NCBI GenBank assembly: GCA_028877215.1
Contig: JAPPFJ010000010.1
Location: 176,907 to 240,906, forward strand
Direction of reading: 5' to 3'
From: Gemmatimonadota bacterium
Lineage (GTDB): Bacteria; Latescibacterota; UBA2968; GCA-2709665
Length of the DNA stretch: 64,000 nt
Positions 1 to 8,529 of the stretch are shown here, piece after piece; position 1 is the stretch's first letter, and every line of letters starts with the position of its first letter. The position numbers and the translations under genes are program-made. Below the pieces are notes generated by a model that saw nothing but the letters and a program-made list of their open reading frames with translations, searched no databases and was not told the DNA's origin.

Positions 1-346
1 GTTCGCGCAATCCACGATATACGCGTTCCATATAGCCCACGTCCAAGTCCCGGTGAATCGCCAACGAAATCAGCGCCTCGCGAGGCTCCCCGCCCATCGC
101 CGCGATATCCGAAAGGTTCACTGCAAGCAGCTTATGGCCCAACCAGCGAGGATCGGAAACTTCAAGCACGAAATGCACGCCTTCAACCATCAGGTCGGAC
201 GTGATGAGCCGTACCCGGTCGTTTTCGCACGCCAATACGGCGCAGTCATCCCCGATTCCACAACGTACGCGGGCCGTCCGGGGCATCTCCGCTGCCCCGA
301 TCCGTTCGATAAAACCGAACTCTCCTATCTCCCCAAATGTCGCCAC
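1..346 (-). CDS. thiL: Thiamine-monophosphate kinase, N-terminal part (cut by window edge)
   Basis: The reverse strand encodes the first ~115 residues of ThiL, which phosphorylates thiamine monophosphate to the diphosphate cofactor. Visible family signatures are a start VATFGEIGEFGFIERI, the nucleotide/metal motif GIGDDCAVL, TSDLMVEGVHF, and HKLLAVNLSDIAAMGGEP. I chose the GTG at 346, preceded by GGTGGAGAG; another in-frame GTG lies at 358. The gene follows hisA on the same strand with a 77 bp gap. The C-terminal two thirds lie outside the window, so integrity cannot be judged. The identification rests on recognisable N-terminal motifs and is firm. Confidence 0.9.
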   Translation of the reverse strand, partial: MATFGEIGEFGFIERIGAAEMPRTARVRCGIGDDCAVLACENDRVRLITSDLMVEGVHFVLEVSDPRWLGHKLLAVNLSDIAAMGGEPREALISLAIHRDLDVGYMERVYRGLRE

Positions 347-423
347 GGGGCTCTCCACCGGAAAAGGCGGTCCACTCAAGTCGGTGATAGGGACGGGTAT
401 GTCCGTATACGCGGTGACAGACC

Positions 424-1191
424 TCACGCCGGCCGTTCCCGCCGCCGCTGCCAGGCCACGACATCCGCATAAGGCACGTCGCCGCCGAATATGTCCAACG
501 CACTGCCGATTGTCAGACCCACGCGCCCTCTTCCCAGCGTCTCGACGCGGTCCAGATCTTCCAGCCGCCGCGCGCCGCCCGCGTACGTCACGTCAATCGG
601 CGACTCGGCCCCGAGCAGTTCCACAAGCGAATCCTCTATGCCCGTTTGTTTACCCTCTACGTCCACGCCGTGCACGAGAAACCCGTCGCAGAAATCCGAG
701 AGCCAGTTCAGCGTGGGTCCGTCCACCTCGACCCCGGTAAACCGCTGCCACAATTCGGTCACCACCAGGTAAGCGCCGCCTCGCCGCCGGCAACTCAGGT
801 CCAGCACCAGCCGGTCCCGACCTACAATGCGTACCATCCTGTCGAGCCGATCGGTATCTACACGCCCGTCTCGAAACACATACGAAGTGACGATGACGTG
901 GCTGGCGCCGGCGTTTAGAAATCGGCGCGCGTTTTCGGGCCGGATGCCGCCGCCCACCCGAAGCCCGCCAGGAAAGGCGGATAACGCTGACAGCGCGGCG
1001 GACTCATTGCCCGGCCCCAGCATGATCACGTGACCTCCCGGCAGATTGTCCGCCATGTACATCCTCGCGTAGTCGGCCGCCGCCCGGTCCGTCTCAAAGT
1101 TCGTCTCCGGCGCCGCGGCGCCGTGCAATGACCCGCCCACTATTTGAACCACGCGCCCGCCGCGCAGATCGATACAGGGCCTGAATCTCAC
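424..1191 (-). CDS. hisA: HisA-type isomerase of the eukaryotic (HIS6) subfamily
   Basis: This 255-residue TIM barrel performs the fourth step of histidine synthesis, isomerising ProFAR to PRFAR. It resembles yeast HIS6 more than ordinary bacterial HisA. It has RPCIDLRGGRVVQIVGG (residues 4-20), KxNF-like ETNF, HVIMLGPGN (54-62), LRVGGGI (77-83), VIVTSYVF, VLDLSC (129-134), VHGVDVEG (173-180), YAGGA (203-207) and GSALDIFGG (229-237). The start is GTG 1191 after AGGAGTATCC, which places the barrel strand at residue 4. The longer upstream reading frame has no homology-like content. No other his genes are nearby; it is followed by thiL. The subfamily assignment comes from remembered alignments. 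Confidence 0.9.
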   Translation of the reverse strand: MRFRPCIDLRGGRVVQIVGGSLHGAAAPETNFETDRAAADYARMYMADNLPGGHVIMLGPGNESAALSALSAFPGGLRVGGGIRPENARRFLNAGASHVIVTSYVFRDGRVDTDRLDRMVRIVGRDRLVLDLSCRRRGGAYLVVTELWQRFTGVEVDGPTLNWLSDFCDGFLVHGVDVEGKQTGIEDSLVELLGAESPIDVTYAGGARRLEDLDRVETLGRGRVGLTIGSALDIFGGDVPYADVVAWQRRRERPA

Positions 1192-1358
1192 GGATACTCC
1201 TAAGAAACCGGCTGAAATCCCGGCAGGCTTCGCGCGGCCGAAACCGCGCATGCCCCGAGCAGGTTCACGCAGAAATCGCCGACAAGGGCGGATGAACAGC
1301 CGGGATAATATAACGTACAGTACCACCCACTTCAACCCCGGCCCATCCGTGACATGAA

Positions 1359-1386
1359 CAAAAAAACCGGAGGGTTGCGCCTCCGG
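1359..1386 (-). terminator. Rho-independent terminator of the RND gene
   Basis: A seven-base-pair stem (CCGGAGG at 1367-1373 with CCTCCGG at 1380-1386, six-base loop) is followed on the minus strand by a run of six or more T. It lies about 70 bp after the stop of the RND transporter, as expected for its terminator. Confidence 0.8.
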
Positions 1387-1454
1387 CTCATACATCAACC
1401 GTGGATAAGCAGCCACCCGCCGCGGAAGGAGCGGGGGCCGGTCCGCCCGTGCGA

Positions 1455-4400
1455 TCAGTCGTCCGCCGGCTGTTCGCTGACGGTCCGGCGGAAAAACGCG
1501 GCTCGAACGACTACTTTCAGAAACGTCCGCAAGTCGTCCAGAAGTGTGTAGCATATGGGCACAAGCAGCAGGGTCATAAACGTCGAAACCAGCAACCCGC
1601 CCATCATAGTCCGTCCCAGCGGGGCATAGGGAATCCCGATCAGATTGCTATTCCCCAATGCCATTGGCAACAGGCCGAACACCGTGGTGAACGTTGTCAT
1701 CAGAATGGGACGAAACCGGTTGTGTCCTGCCTCCAGAATTGCGTCCGTGCGGCTGAGGCCTTCCAGGCGCATCCGGTTGATCATATCCACCAGCACGATG
1801 GCGTTGTTTACGACGACGCCGATAAGTACGATCATGCCGATGCTGGCCATCATGTCCATTGGCGTGCCGGTCAGATAGAGCGCCCAGTACACCCCAAGGA
1901 ACGAAAACGGAATGGAAAACAACACCGAGAAAGGCAGGACCACGGACTCGAACAACACACCCATCAGGAGAAAGACACAGGTAACGGCCATCACCACCGC
2001 GAATAGTGTATCGTTGTCGGACTCCCGGAACTTTGCGAACCGTTCTCCCTTGTTCCACGAATATCCCCTGGGCATTTCGAAACCGTCCATCGCCCGGTCG
2101 ACTTCGGCGTACAGGCTCTTAAGATCGTCCTTTGTCGTAAACGCTTTCACCTCCAGGCGTGTCTTACCGTCTTCCCGCCGTATTCTCCCGCGCCCCGGCG
2201 TTACCTTAAAGCTGGCCAGTTCGGAAAGCGGGATCATCTCCCCCGATGCGGACCTGAACATGAAACTCTTGAGATGATGCAGCGTCTGCCGGTCCGCCTC
2301 TTCCAGGTACAGGCGCGTTTCCACCTCCCGCTCACCGGACTGGAACCGGGGCAGGCTCACGCCCTGCATTGTGAAGGCAAGCGTCCGCGCCACGACCTGC
2401 GGAGAAATCCCGTAGCGCCTTGCCCGCTCGCGGTCGATGTGGACCTGTGCCTCGTCCGTGGAACGTTCCAGGTCCGAGTCGACGTTCACCACCGAGGGTA
2501 TCGCCCGGAGCCGGCGCTCGACTTCGGTTACGAGACCCGCCAGCGCCTCGGTGTCGTCTCCGTAGAGGTAAACGGAAACTGAAGGGTCACCGCCCCCGCG
2601 GGCCCGGCTTTCCACGCCTATGCGCACCCCCACGTACTTGGGCATCTTCTGTTTCAGGTCCTTAATGACTTCCGTTCGTTCCATCGCATTGTCGACCGGC
2701 ACCCCCAGACCCGACCTCAGGTTCTTGTACGCGACGTACCACCACGCCTCATTGGGATCCGAATCCAGAAAGATCTCGAAATTCCCACGGGTCTTGCGGA
2801 ACCACGACCGGATGGTCCTGATACCGTACGCCTCCCGCCTGGAATCCAGGAATTCTTCCACTTCGTTCATTAATTCAAAGGTTTCATACGTCGTGAAATC
2901 GCGGGGCGTTCGAATATTGATATCGATATCGTTGATATTTCCACGGGAGGCATCAGAGCGTTTTATCCTGTCGGCCGGAATCGCAATGGTTGCAAATACC
3001 GCGAGGAGGATCAATATGGCGTCCCGGCGATGGCTCAGCGCCCACTTCAGAACGCGACCATAACGCATCCGGGCCCAGCCGATGGACTTCGAGTCCGGCT
3101 TGATGCGGCCGCCCCCGAAGCGCACCGAGGCCAGCGGGATGATCAGCAGCGCGACGAACAACGACCCCACCAGCATCACGATCACAGGAACGCCCATCCG
3201 GGAAAGATAGAACGTCATACCGACGTTGCCGGTCATCAACATCAGGGGCAGAAAGACGACGACGGTGGTCAGCGTTGCCATGGTAATCGCCATGGCGACC
3301 TCGCTGGCGCCCGAGACGGCAGCAGTTTTCGGCGTCTCGCCCTTCTCCCTCCGGCGGTAGATATTCTCCAGAATGACGACCGCATTGTCGACAACCATCC
3401 CCACGCCTACCATCAGACCCATCATCGTCATGAGATTCAGGGACCACCCGGAAAAATAAAGCACCGTAACCGTCATCATCGCGCACAGCGGAATCGACAG
3501 GGTGATGATGGCCGTCATTCGGATGACACGCAGAAAGAACAGCAGGATCAGCGCGGCAAACAGCCCGCCCCAGAGGCCCGTATTTCTCAGAGTCGCAACA
3601 GACGCCCGGATGAGTTCGCCCTGGTTGAAGAACACGTTGAATTGCACTTTCCCGTCCAGGGCAGTCCCGTTCTCGATCTCGATGAGCGCCTCCGAAACGC
3701 GGTCGCAAACCGTAGCGATGTCCGCCCCTGACTCGGCCTTGATCCCCACGGAAGAAGCTGGCTGGCCGTCGATTCTCTGATACCAACTCCGGGCTGGAAC
3801 GTCGTAGACCACGTCGGCGACTTCCCGCAATCTGACGCCGCCCTGCCGGGTACCGACGGGGATATTGCCGACCTCCTCGAGGCTGCGGTACCGGGCGAGC
3901 GAACGGACGTAGAATTTCTTCGTCCCCTCGTTCACATAGCCGCTCTTGAGCGCGAAGTTGTCGCTTTGCAGCCTTTGAACCATTTCGTAGACGTTCACGC
4001 CCCTCGCGACCAGTTTGTCACGGTCGATTTCGATCATCACCTCTTTCGGGTCCGCACCCCAGAGTTCCACCCTTGCCACGCCTTCGATGCGTTCCAGAGG
4101 TCGTTGCACATGGGTTTCCAGGTAACGGTACACGTCTACGATCGAGGAGTCGAGGGCCGCACCTACCCACATGATATTCCAGCCTTCGTCGTTGTACTTC
4201 CACACGAATATCCGATCCCGGACCTCCTCCGGCAGGTCAGGTTTGAGACGATCCAGTTGATCACGCAACTGGTTGTACGCCAGGGTCATGTCGGCATCCT
4301 GCTGAAACCGCAGTGGCGCGCCGACGCCCCGGCTGTCCGTGTACGTCCGGACGCGTTCGATTCCCTTTATTGTCCGCAGGCGCTCCTCCAGGGGGCGCGT

Positions 4401-4613
4401 GATCTGCTGTTCGACCTCCTGAGGCGTGGCGGTCGAACCGGGATACCGGACGCTCAACCACAGAAACGGCGGCTCGAATCCCGTCGGCATCATCTTTACC
4501 GCGATCCGGGAATAGCCCACGGCGCCCATCACGAGCAGCGCCAACAGGCACACCGTTATCGTCACGGGTCTATTGACGGAGATACGCGTTAGAAGGGAAG
4601 ATCGATTGTTCAT
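1455..4613 (-). CDS. RND-family efflux transporter, inner-membrane subunit
   Basis: A 1052-residue AcrB/HAE1-type proton-driven pump, full length for the family. It begins with a short cytoplasmic stretch and a transmembrane helix (about 13-32), then porter-domain motifs such as FLWLSVRYPGSTATPQEVE and EERLRTIKGIERV. A central block of transmembrane helices (about 330-490) carries VGMVVDNAVVILENI, with the Asp expected in proton relay. The second half repeats the pattern, ending in a helix block with IGVVVNNAIVLVDMINRMR and RFRPILMTTFTTVFGLLP. No membrane-fusion or outer-membrane partner gene adjoins it in the window; upstream is a repeat-rich gap. The substrate cannot be inferred. Confidence 0.93.
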   Translation of the reverse strand: MNNRSSLLTRISVNRPVTITVCLLALLVMGAVGYSRIAVKMMPTGFEPPFLWLSVRYPGSTATPQEVEQQITRPLEERLRTIKGIERVRTYTDSRGVGAPLRFQQDADMTLAYNQLRDQLDRLKPDLPEEVRDRIFVWKYNDEGWNIMWVGAALDSSIVDVYRYLETHVQRPLERIEGVARVELWGADPKEVMIEIDRDKLVARGVNVYEMVQRLQSDNFALKSGYVNEGTKKFYVRSLARYRSLEEVGNIPVGTRQGGVRLREVADVVYDVPARSWYQRIDGQPASSVGIKAESGADIATVCDRVSEALIEIENGTALDGKVQFNVFFNQGELIRASVATLRNTGLWGGLFAALILLFFLRVIRMTAIITLSIPLCAMMTVTVLYFSGWSLNLMTMMGLMVGVGMVVDNAVVILENIYRRREKGETPKTAAVSGASEVAMAITMATLTTVVVFLPLMLMTGNVGMTFYLSRMGVPVIVMLVGSLFVALLIIPLASVRFGGGRIKPDSKSIGWARMRYGRVLKWALSHRRDAILILLAVFATIAIPADRIKRSDASRGNINDIDINIRTPRDFTTYETFELMNEVEEFLDSRREAYGIRTIRSWFRKTRGNFEIFLDSDPNEAWWYVAYKNLRSGLGVPVDNAMERTEVIKDLKQKMPKYVGVRIGVESRARGGGDPSVSVYLYGDDTEALAGLVTEVERRLRAIPSVVNVDSDLERSTDEAQVHIDRERARRYGISPQVVARTLAFTMQGVSLPRFQSGEREVETRLYLEEADRQTLHHLKSFMFRSASGEMIPLSELASFKVTPGRGRIRREDGKTRLEVKAFTTKDDLKSLYAEVDRAMDGFEMPRGYSWNKGERFAKFRESDNDTLFAVVMAVTCVFLLMGVLFESVVLPFSVLFSIPFSFLGVYWALYLTGTPMDMMASIGMIVLIGVVVNNAIVLVDMINRMRLEGLSRTDAILEAGHNRFRPILMTTFTTVFGLLPMALGNSNLIGIPYAPLGRTMMGGLLVSTFMTLLLVPICYTLLDDLRTFLKVVVRAAFFRRTVSEQPADD

Positions 4614-4678
4614 AGCGACGATAATCCGTCTGTCTCAGGTTGTCAGCCCGGCCTCCGGCGGCTTGCCCTGCCCTGAGA

Positions 4679-4835
4679 CGCTCCCTGAGCCATAGTCCTG
4701 AGCCTGCCGAAGGGATGTCGAAGGGTCGGCGAAGGGCTATCGGATACCTGAGATCGGCGCACCCAAAAGCTCGCGAAGAGTTACAAAAAGCGGGCATTTC
4801 GACAAGCTCAATGACCACGCGTCGACAAGGAGTTT
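4679..4835. repeat. Interspersed repeat with TTCGACAAGCTCA motif, copy 1
   Basis: Most of the 480 bp gap 4614-5095 is non-coding. Positions 4679-4835 hold CCCTGAGCC, GTCGAAGGGTCGGCGAAGGG and GGGCATTTCGACAAGCTCA followed by ATGACCACGC. The same blocks occur in inverted orientation at 26820-26936, and shorter pieces occur inside the element at 44.6 kb. It looks like a degenerate intergenic repeat with no coding capacity. I see nothing further in 4836-5095. Confidence 0.7.
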
Positions 4836-5095
4836 CGACCGACTCCGCTTGTAAAAAGAACCCCTCGCAACAGGACTGGATGAAACGGTCGAATGAAAGG
4901 CGACATATCTCCCAGATGGAACATGGAGCAAAATTGCGGGCCCTTCGCGTAATGGCGACTGATACATGCCATATCCTTTTGACGCATCAACCCCCAAAAT
5001 GATTCATACCTGCTGTTAGTTGCACAGCAGCGCCGGCAGGCGTCGAGCGGGAAACGGAACAGAACGTACGGGCTGAACGGACATTTGTCCGGAGA

Positions 5096-5446
5096 CTACA
5101 GCCAAGACCTGTCCACGATGCGCCGCAGCGCTTTCTTTCGCGCCTGACGGCGTTTCTGTTCCATGCGCTTTTCTCTGGAGATACGCGAAGGCCGGGTAGG
5201 TATACGGGGTTTGGCCGTGTGGTTCAACCCGATGAGTTTTCGACGGAGACGCTGGAGGGCAAGGTCCCGGTTGCGTCCCTGGTGGCGATGTTCGGACGCA
5301 ACGACCTTGATGCCGGAGGGAAGGTGTACAAGTCTGACCGCGCTTTCAACCTTATTGCGGCGCTGGCCGCCCGGTCCACTGCCGCGAAAGGGATGGAATT
5401 GCACTTCCTTGAGGAGGACGTCAGGATTGGTGTTGTAGCGCGGCAT
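5096..5446 (-). CDS. RF-1 domain protein, ribosome-rescue (ArfB-like) peptidyl-tRNA hydrolase
   Basis: A 116-residue protein containing only the peptide-release domain of class I release factors. The catalytic GGQ lies at 26-28 in GSGPGGQRRNKVESAVRL, followed by HLPSGIKVVASEHRHQGRNRDLALQRL. The C-terminus is very basic (KRMEQKRRQARKKALRR), which in ArfB/ICT1 proteins inserts into the empty mRNA channel of stalled ribosomes. It lacks the codon-recognition domains of RF1 and RF2. It sits 75 bp downstream of the S1 gene on the same strand and may be co-transcribed with it. PrfH-type or uncharacterised release-factor-like proteins are alternatives. Confidence 0.85.
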   Translation of the reverse strand: MPRYNTNPDVLLKEVQFHPFRGSGPGGQRRNKVESAVRLVHLPSGIKVVASEHRHQGRNRDLALQRLRRKLIGLNHTAKPRIPTRPSRISREKRMEQKRRQARKKALRRIVDRSWL

Positions 5447-5521
5447 GTCGGGATCCCTGGCTATTCTCCGCGGTCGCGGCCTCGTCGGACCGGATCGAAT
5501 GCGGGATCCTGCGACCCTGTT

Positions 5522-6748
5522 CTACAGCAATCCGGCCCGGCGGAGGGCGTCGGCCATGACGCTTTCAGATTTGTCGTCGGACGAATTTTCCTTGATCTTG
5601 AACGCTTCGATTTCCTTAACTTCAACGGCCTTCTTTTCTTCTTCCTGAAGGTCGCGTATGGAAAGTGAGATGCGTTTCTTGTCCCGGTCGATTTTCCGGA
5701 TCCGGGCGCGAACTTCCTGCCCTACCGAAACGGCGTCATCCGGCCGCGCAACGCGGCTTCGGGCGAGTTGCGAGACGTGAACCAGGCCTTCCACACCCGG
5801 AACCACTTCGACAAAAGCGCCGAACTGCTGGATCGAGACGACTTTGCCTGTGATGACCTCCCCCTCCTGCAACTTCTCCAATGCGCCGTCCCAGGGATCG
5901 GGCAGCAGGGCCTTTATGGAAAGTGAGATCCGCTCTTTGTCTCCGCCGAGGCCCTTGAGTTCGAGGATCTTCACGTTGACTTCCTCGCCGGACCGGAGTA
6001 CGTCCTTCGGATGCCCGACGCGGTTGTGCGCAATTTCCGAAATGTGCACCAGACCCTCCACGCCTCCGAGATCGACAAAGGCTCCGAACCGCTCAAGCCT
6101 GGTAATCTTCCCGCTGACTTCGGCGCCTTCGTTCAGCTTCTCGCGCAACTCATCGGCGCGACGGGCGGCCTCGGCTTCGAGATGGGCTCGGCGTGACAGG
6201 ACGATGTTGCGGCCCCGGCCCCGGAATTCGACAATTTTAAATGTAAGGGTCTGCCCGGCATAGGAGGCGAGATCCTTGCTGTAACCCGTATCGATCTGGG
6301 AAACGGGACAAAAAGCCCGTCGGCCGCCGAGATTGACGACCAGACCGCCGGAGTTGAATCCGGTTACCCGTCCGTCGACCGGTATATTGTTTTCGTAGGC
6401 CTGGCGCAGCATCTGGACATTGCCGGTCCGCCGGGACAGGGTCAATCGAACTTCATTCTCCACAGAGGCGACAAAGGCTTCGATGGTATCGCCGACGCTA
6501 CAGGAGACCTCGCCTTGCTCGTTCTTCAGTTCCTGGACGTCGATAACGGCTTCGCTTCGGCCTCCATAGTCCACAAACACGGAAGATTCATCGATCGACT
6601 GAATGTGACCCGACAGTCTCTGGCCCACGGAAAGTAACGGGGCGGGCGCCTGATCCGGCTCACCTTCCAGCAAGGCTGCGAATTCGTCGCTGGAACGGTC
6701 TGCGACGTATTTCTCGTCCATTTCGTTCACATTCTGCGGTTCTTTCAT
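5522..6748 (-). CDS. rpsA: 30S ribosomal protein S1 (four S1 domains)
   Basis: A 408-residue RNA-binding protein with four OB-fold S1 repeats. The first (about 38-105) is divergent. The second contains GRVTGFNSGGLVVNLGGRRAF. The third and fourth are canonical, with GKITRLERFGAFVDLGGVEG followed by VHISEIAH, and GAFVEVVPGVEGLVHVSQLA. A charged tail ends with SDDKSESVMADALRRAGLL. S1 helps mRNA bind the 30S subunit; four domains is shorter than the six of enterobacteria but usual in several phyla. The ATG at 6748 was chosen because upstream sequence in frame is arginine-rich and unlike S1. The release-factor-like gene follows. Confidence 0.9.
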   Translation of the reverse strand: MKEPQNVNEMDEKYVADRSSDEFAALLEGEPDQAPAPLLSVGQRLSGHIQSIDESSVFVDYGGRSEAVIDVQELKNEQGEVSCSVGDTIEAFVASVENEVRLTLSRRTGNVQMLRQAYENNIPVDGRVTGFNSGGLVVNLGGRRAFCPVSQIDTGYSKDLASYAGQTLTFKIVEFRGRGRNIVLSRRAHLEAEAARRADELREKLNEGAEVSGKITRLERFGAFVDLGGVEGLVHISEIAHNRVGHPKDVLRSGEEVNVKILELKGLGGDKERISLSIKALLPDPWDGALEKLQEGEVITGKVVSIQQFGAFVEVVPGVEGLVHVSQLARSRVARPDDAVSVGQEVRARIRKIDRDKKRISLSIRDLQEEEKKAVEVKEIEAFKIKENSSDDKSESVMADALRRAGLL

Positions 6749-6986
6749 GCGGCTTCTCTCAAGCTCCTTTTCCGGCGATGTTCGATCATTTCCCCACGCG
6801 CTCGCCGGGCGCGCGCGGCGCGGGGATCCCAGGCAGGAAACCCTCGGATCAAGACACATAAAGGTATGAGAAAATTACAAAGACGCAAGGTTTTTTTGGC
6901 AATTTCGAACTGGCGGCACCGGCAATACAACCGCGCGACTGCGGTTGTGAACGGTTCCGTTTTCAGATGTCTCTCGAATCTCATCG

Positions 6987-7015
6987 TTGATCGCGCAGGG
7001 TCGTTATGGTATATT
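6987..7015 (+). promoter_or_regulatory. Sigma-70 type promoter for the dipeptidase-like gene
   Basis: TTGATC at 6987-6992 and TATATT at 7010-7015 are separated by 17 bp, about 55 bp before the ATG at 7070. The 320 bp gap 6749-7069 separates divergent genes, and I see no other feature in it. Confidence 0.6.
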
Positions 7016-7069
7016 TCTTCGGGATCCGGAGCAACGCAATAAACAGCATTCACCGACAGGGAACGGAAG

Positions 7070-8281
7070 ATGAACGAAACAATCGAAGGTGCGCGGCAGG
7101 TTGCGCTTCAGGTATTGAAGCCGCGCAAGAAAGAGCTGGAACACGGGTTGGCGTTACACGCGGAATCCATCGTGTGCGACACGTACGGATTCGCGCCCCG
7201 GGCCGCAATCGATGGAGACGCGATGGCCGCCGCCATCGAAGCCGGTGCGTCAGAGCCGGAGCTGAACGACATGAACGAGGAGATGTCGATGACCCGGTGC
7301 GCAACCGATCCTGACGAGCGCACGGAGTTTCAGAACGCGTGGCGGTCGAGCGGCGTGACGTGCATCGTACAGAACGCCGGAGAGGAGGGGCAGGCGCCTC
7401 TGCGGCTGATCAAGCGTCTCGCGCGGTTTACCTATGTGGCGGACGTCATGCGCGATTTCCTGCTGCGGGCAACCACGCCCGCGGATATCGAGGCAGCCGG
7501 GAACCAGGACAAACAGTGTTTTTACATGAGCGGCAACGGGGTCCCCCTGTCTCAGGACTGGGTGTCCGTGGAGGAGGAACTCAGGTACATCCGGATCTTC
7601 TTTCAACTGGGGATTCGGATGATGCACCTGACGTACAACCGGCGCAATATGCTGGGAGACGGGTGCGCCGAGCCGGCCAACGCGGGGTTGAGCGATTTCG
7701 GGAGATCCGCGGTCGCCGAAATGAACCGTGTGGGCGTGATCGTGGACGTGGCGCACGCGGGCTGGCAGACCAGCCTTGAGGCGGCCAGGGCGTCCGCGGC
7801 CCCGATGGTGGCAAGCCACTCGGGCTGCTGTGCCGTGAACGAACACGTCCGATGCAAACCGGACAACGTGATCCGGGCGATTGCGGATACGGGCGGTTAC
7901 GTGGGCATCTGCTGCATTCCGGCATTTCTGGGTCAAAGCGGAGACATACAGGCGCTGCTGGACCATGTCGACTATATGGTCAGGACGTTCGGGGCCGATC
8001 ATGTGACGATCGGTACGGATACGGCGTACGCATCGCGCGCTGCCGCCGCTGAAAGGAGAAAGGCGCCGCGTTCCCGGGGGCGTCCGCGGTGGGCATATTT
8101 CTGGCCGGCGGATGCGTTTGGCGACCACTGGCGGCAGGATCACATGGTGAAGAGTCTGGCGTGGACGAACTGGCCGCTCTTTACAGTAGGGATGGTCCAA
8201 CGTGGACATTCGGATGCCGACATCCGCAAGATTCTTGGCGGCAACATGCTCCGCGTGGCGCGTGCCGCTCTGGCGGAATGA
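7070..8281 (+). CDS. Peptidase M19 (renal dipeptidase) family protein
   Basis: A 403-residue TIM-barrel metallohydrolase of the membrane-dipeptidase family. Recognisable segments are QLGIRMMHLTYNRRNMLGDG, GLSDFGRSAVAEMNRVGVIV followed by DVAHAG, ASHSGC, a barrel strand with GADHVTIGTDTAY, and the C-terminal GGNMLRVARAAL. The His residues of DVAHAG and ASHSGC match metal ligands of the family. The N-terminal HxD ligand pair of classical enzymes is not evident: the equivalent strand reads SIVCDTYGF. Activity on dipeptides is therefore uncertain. No signal peptide is seen. It has its own promoter and stands alone between S1 and the propeller gene. Confidence 0.82.
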   Translation: MNETIEGARQVALQVLKPRKKELEHGLALHAESIVCDTYGFAPRAAIDGDAMAAAIEAGASEPELNDMNEEMSMTRCATDPDERTEFQNAWRSSGVTCIVQNAGEEGQAPLRLIKRLARFTYVADVMRDFLLRATTPADIEAAGNQDKQCFYMSGNGVPLSQDWVSVEEELRYIRIFFQLGIRMMHLTYNRRNMLGDGCAEPANAGLSDFGRSAVAEMNRVGVIVDVAHAGWQTSLEAARASAAPMVASHSGCCAVNEHVRCKPDNVIRAIADTGGYVGICCIPAFLGQSGDIQALLDHVDYMVRTFGADHVTIGTDTAYASRAAAAERRKAPRSRGRPRWAYFWPADAFGDHWRQDHMVKSLAWTNWPLFTVGMVQRGHSDADIRKILGGNMLRVARAALAE

Positions 8282-8380
8282 ACGCGGTGGGTTGATTTCC
8301 GACAGGGCCGGCTCGCCTTCATTAGCCCCAATTCGAGAAAAGCGCCAACCGGGCGTCGTGATAAAATCCTCCGAAACGGG

Positions 8381-8508
8381 GCGTAAACGTCGTCCGGAAG
8401 GACATTTTTTCGTTCACGTCCAGTGACCGGGTGTATCCTGATAATCCGCAGTTTAATCGCCTTCATCAACTTGCATGTACTCGATTTAACGTCCACGAAA
8501 ACATACGA
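8381..8508 (+). promoter_or_regulatory. Conserved promoter/leader module, copy 1
   Basis: This stretch shares long blocks with 22393-22462 and, on the minus strand, 52190-52318. Shared blocks are GTAAACGTCGTCC (with copy 2), AAGGACATTTTTTC (with copy 3), GTTCACGT, then TATCCTG at a fixed 15 bp from TTCACG, and downstream GCAGTYTAATCGCCTT and TTAACGTCC. TTCACG/TATCCT may be a promoter, which would give an 85-90 nt leader before the start at 8530. Confidence 0.55.
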
Positions 8509-8529
8509 ATCATGGTTAAAGGATGCTCC

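Noticed and set aside
1192..1554. Longer start for the HisA-like protein
   Set aside because: The upstream extension is Arg-rich, crosses the terminator hairpin of the RND gene and lacks similarity to HisA.
8431..8529. Upstream GTG/ATG starts for the propeller gene
   Set aside because: They would place extra polar sequence before the signal peptide and fall inside the conserved leader module. ATG 8530 has the AAAGGA site.
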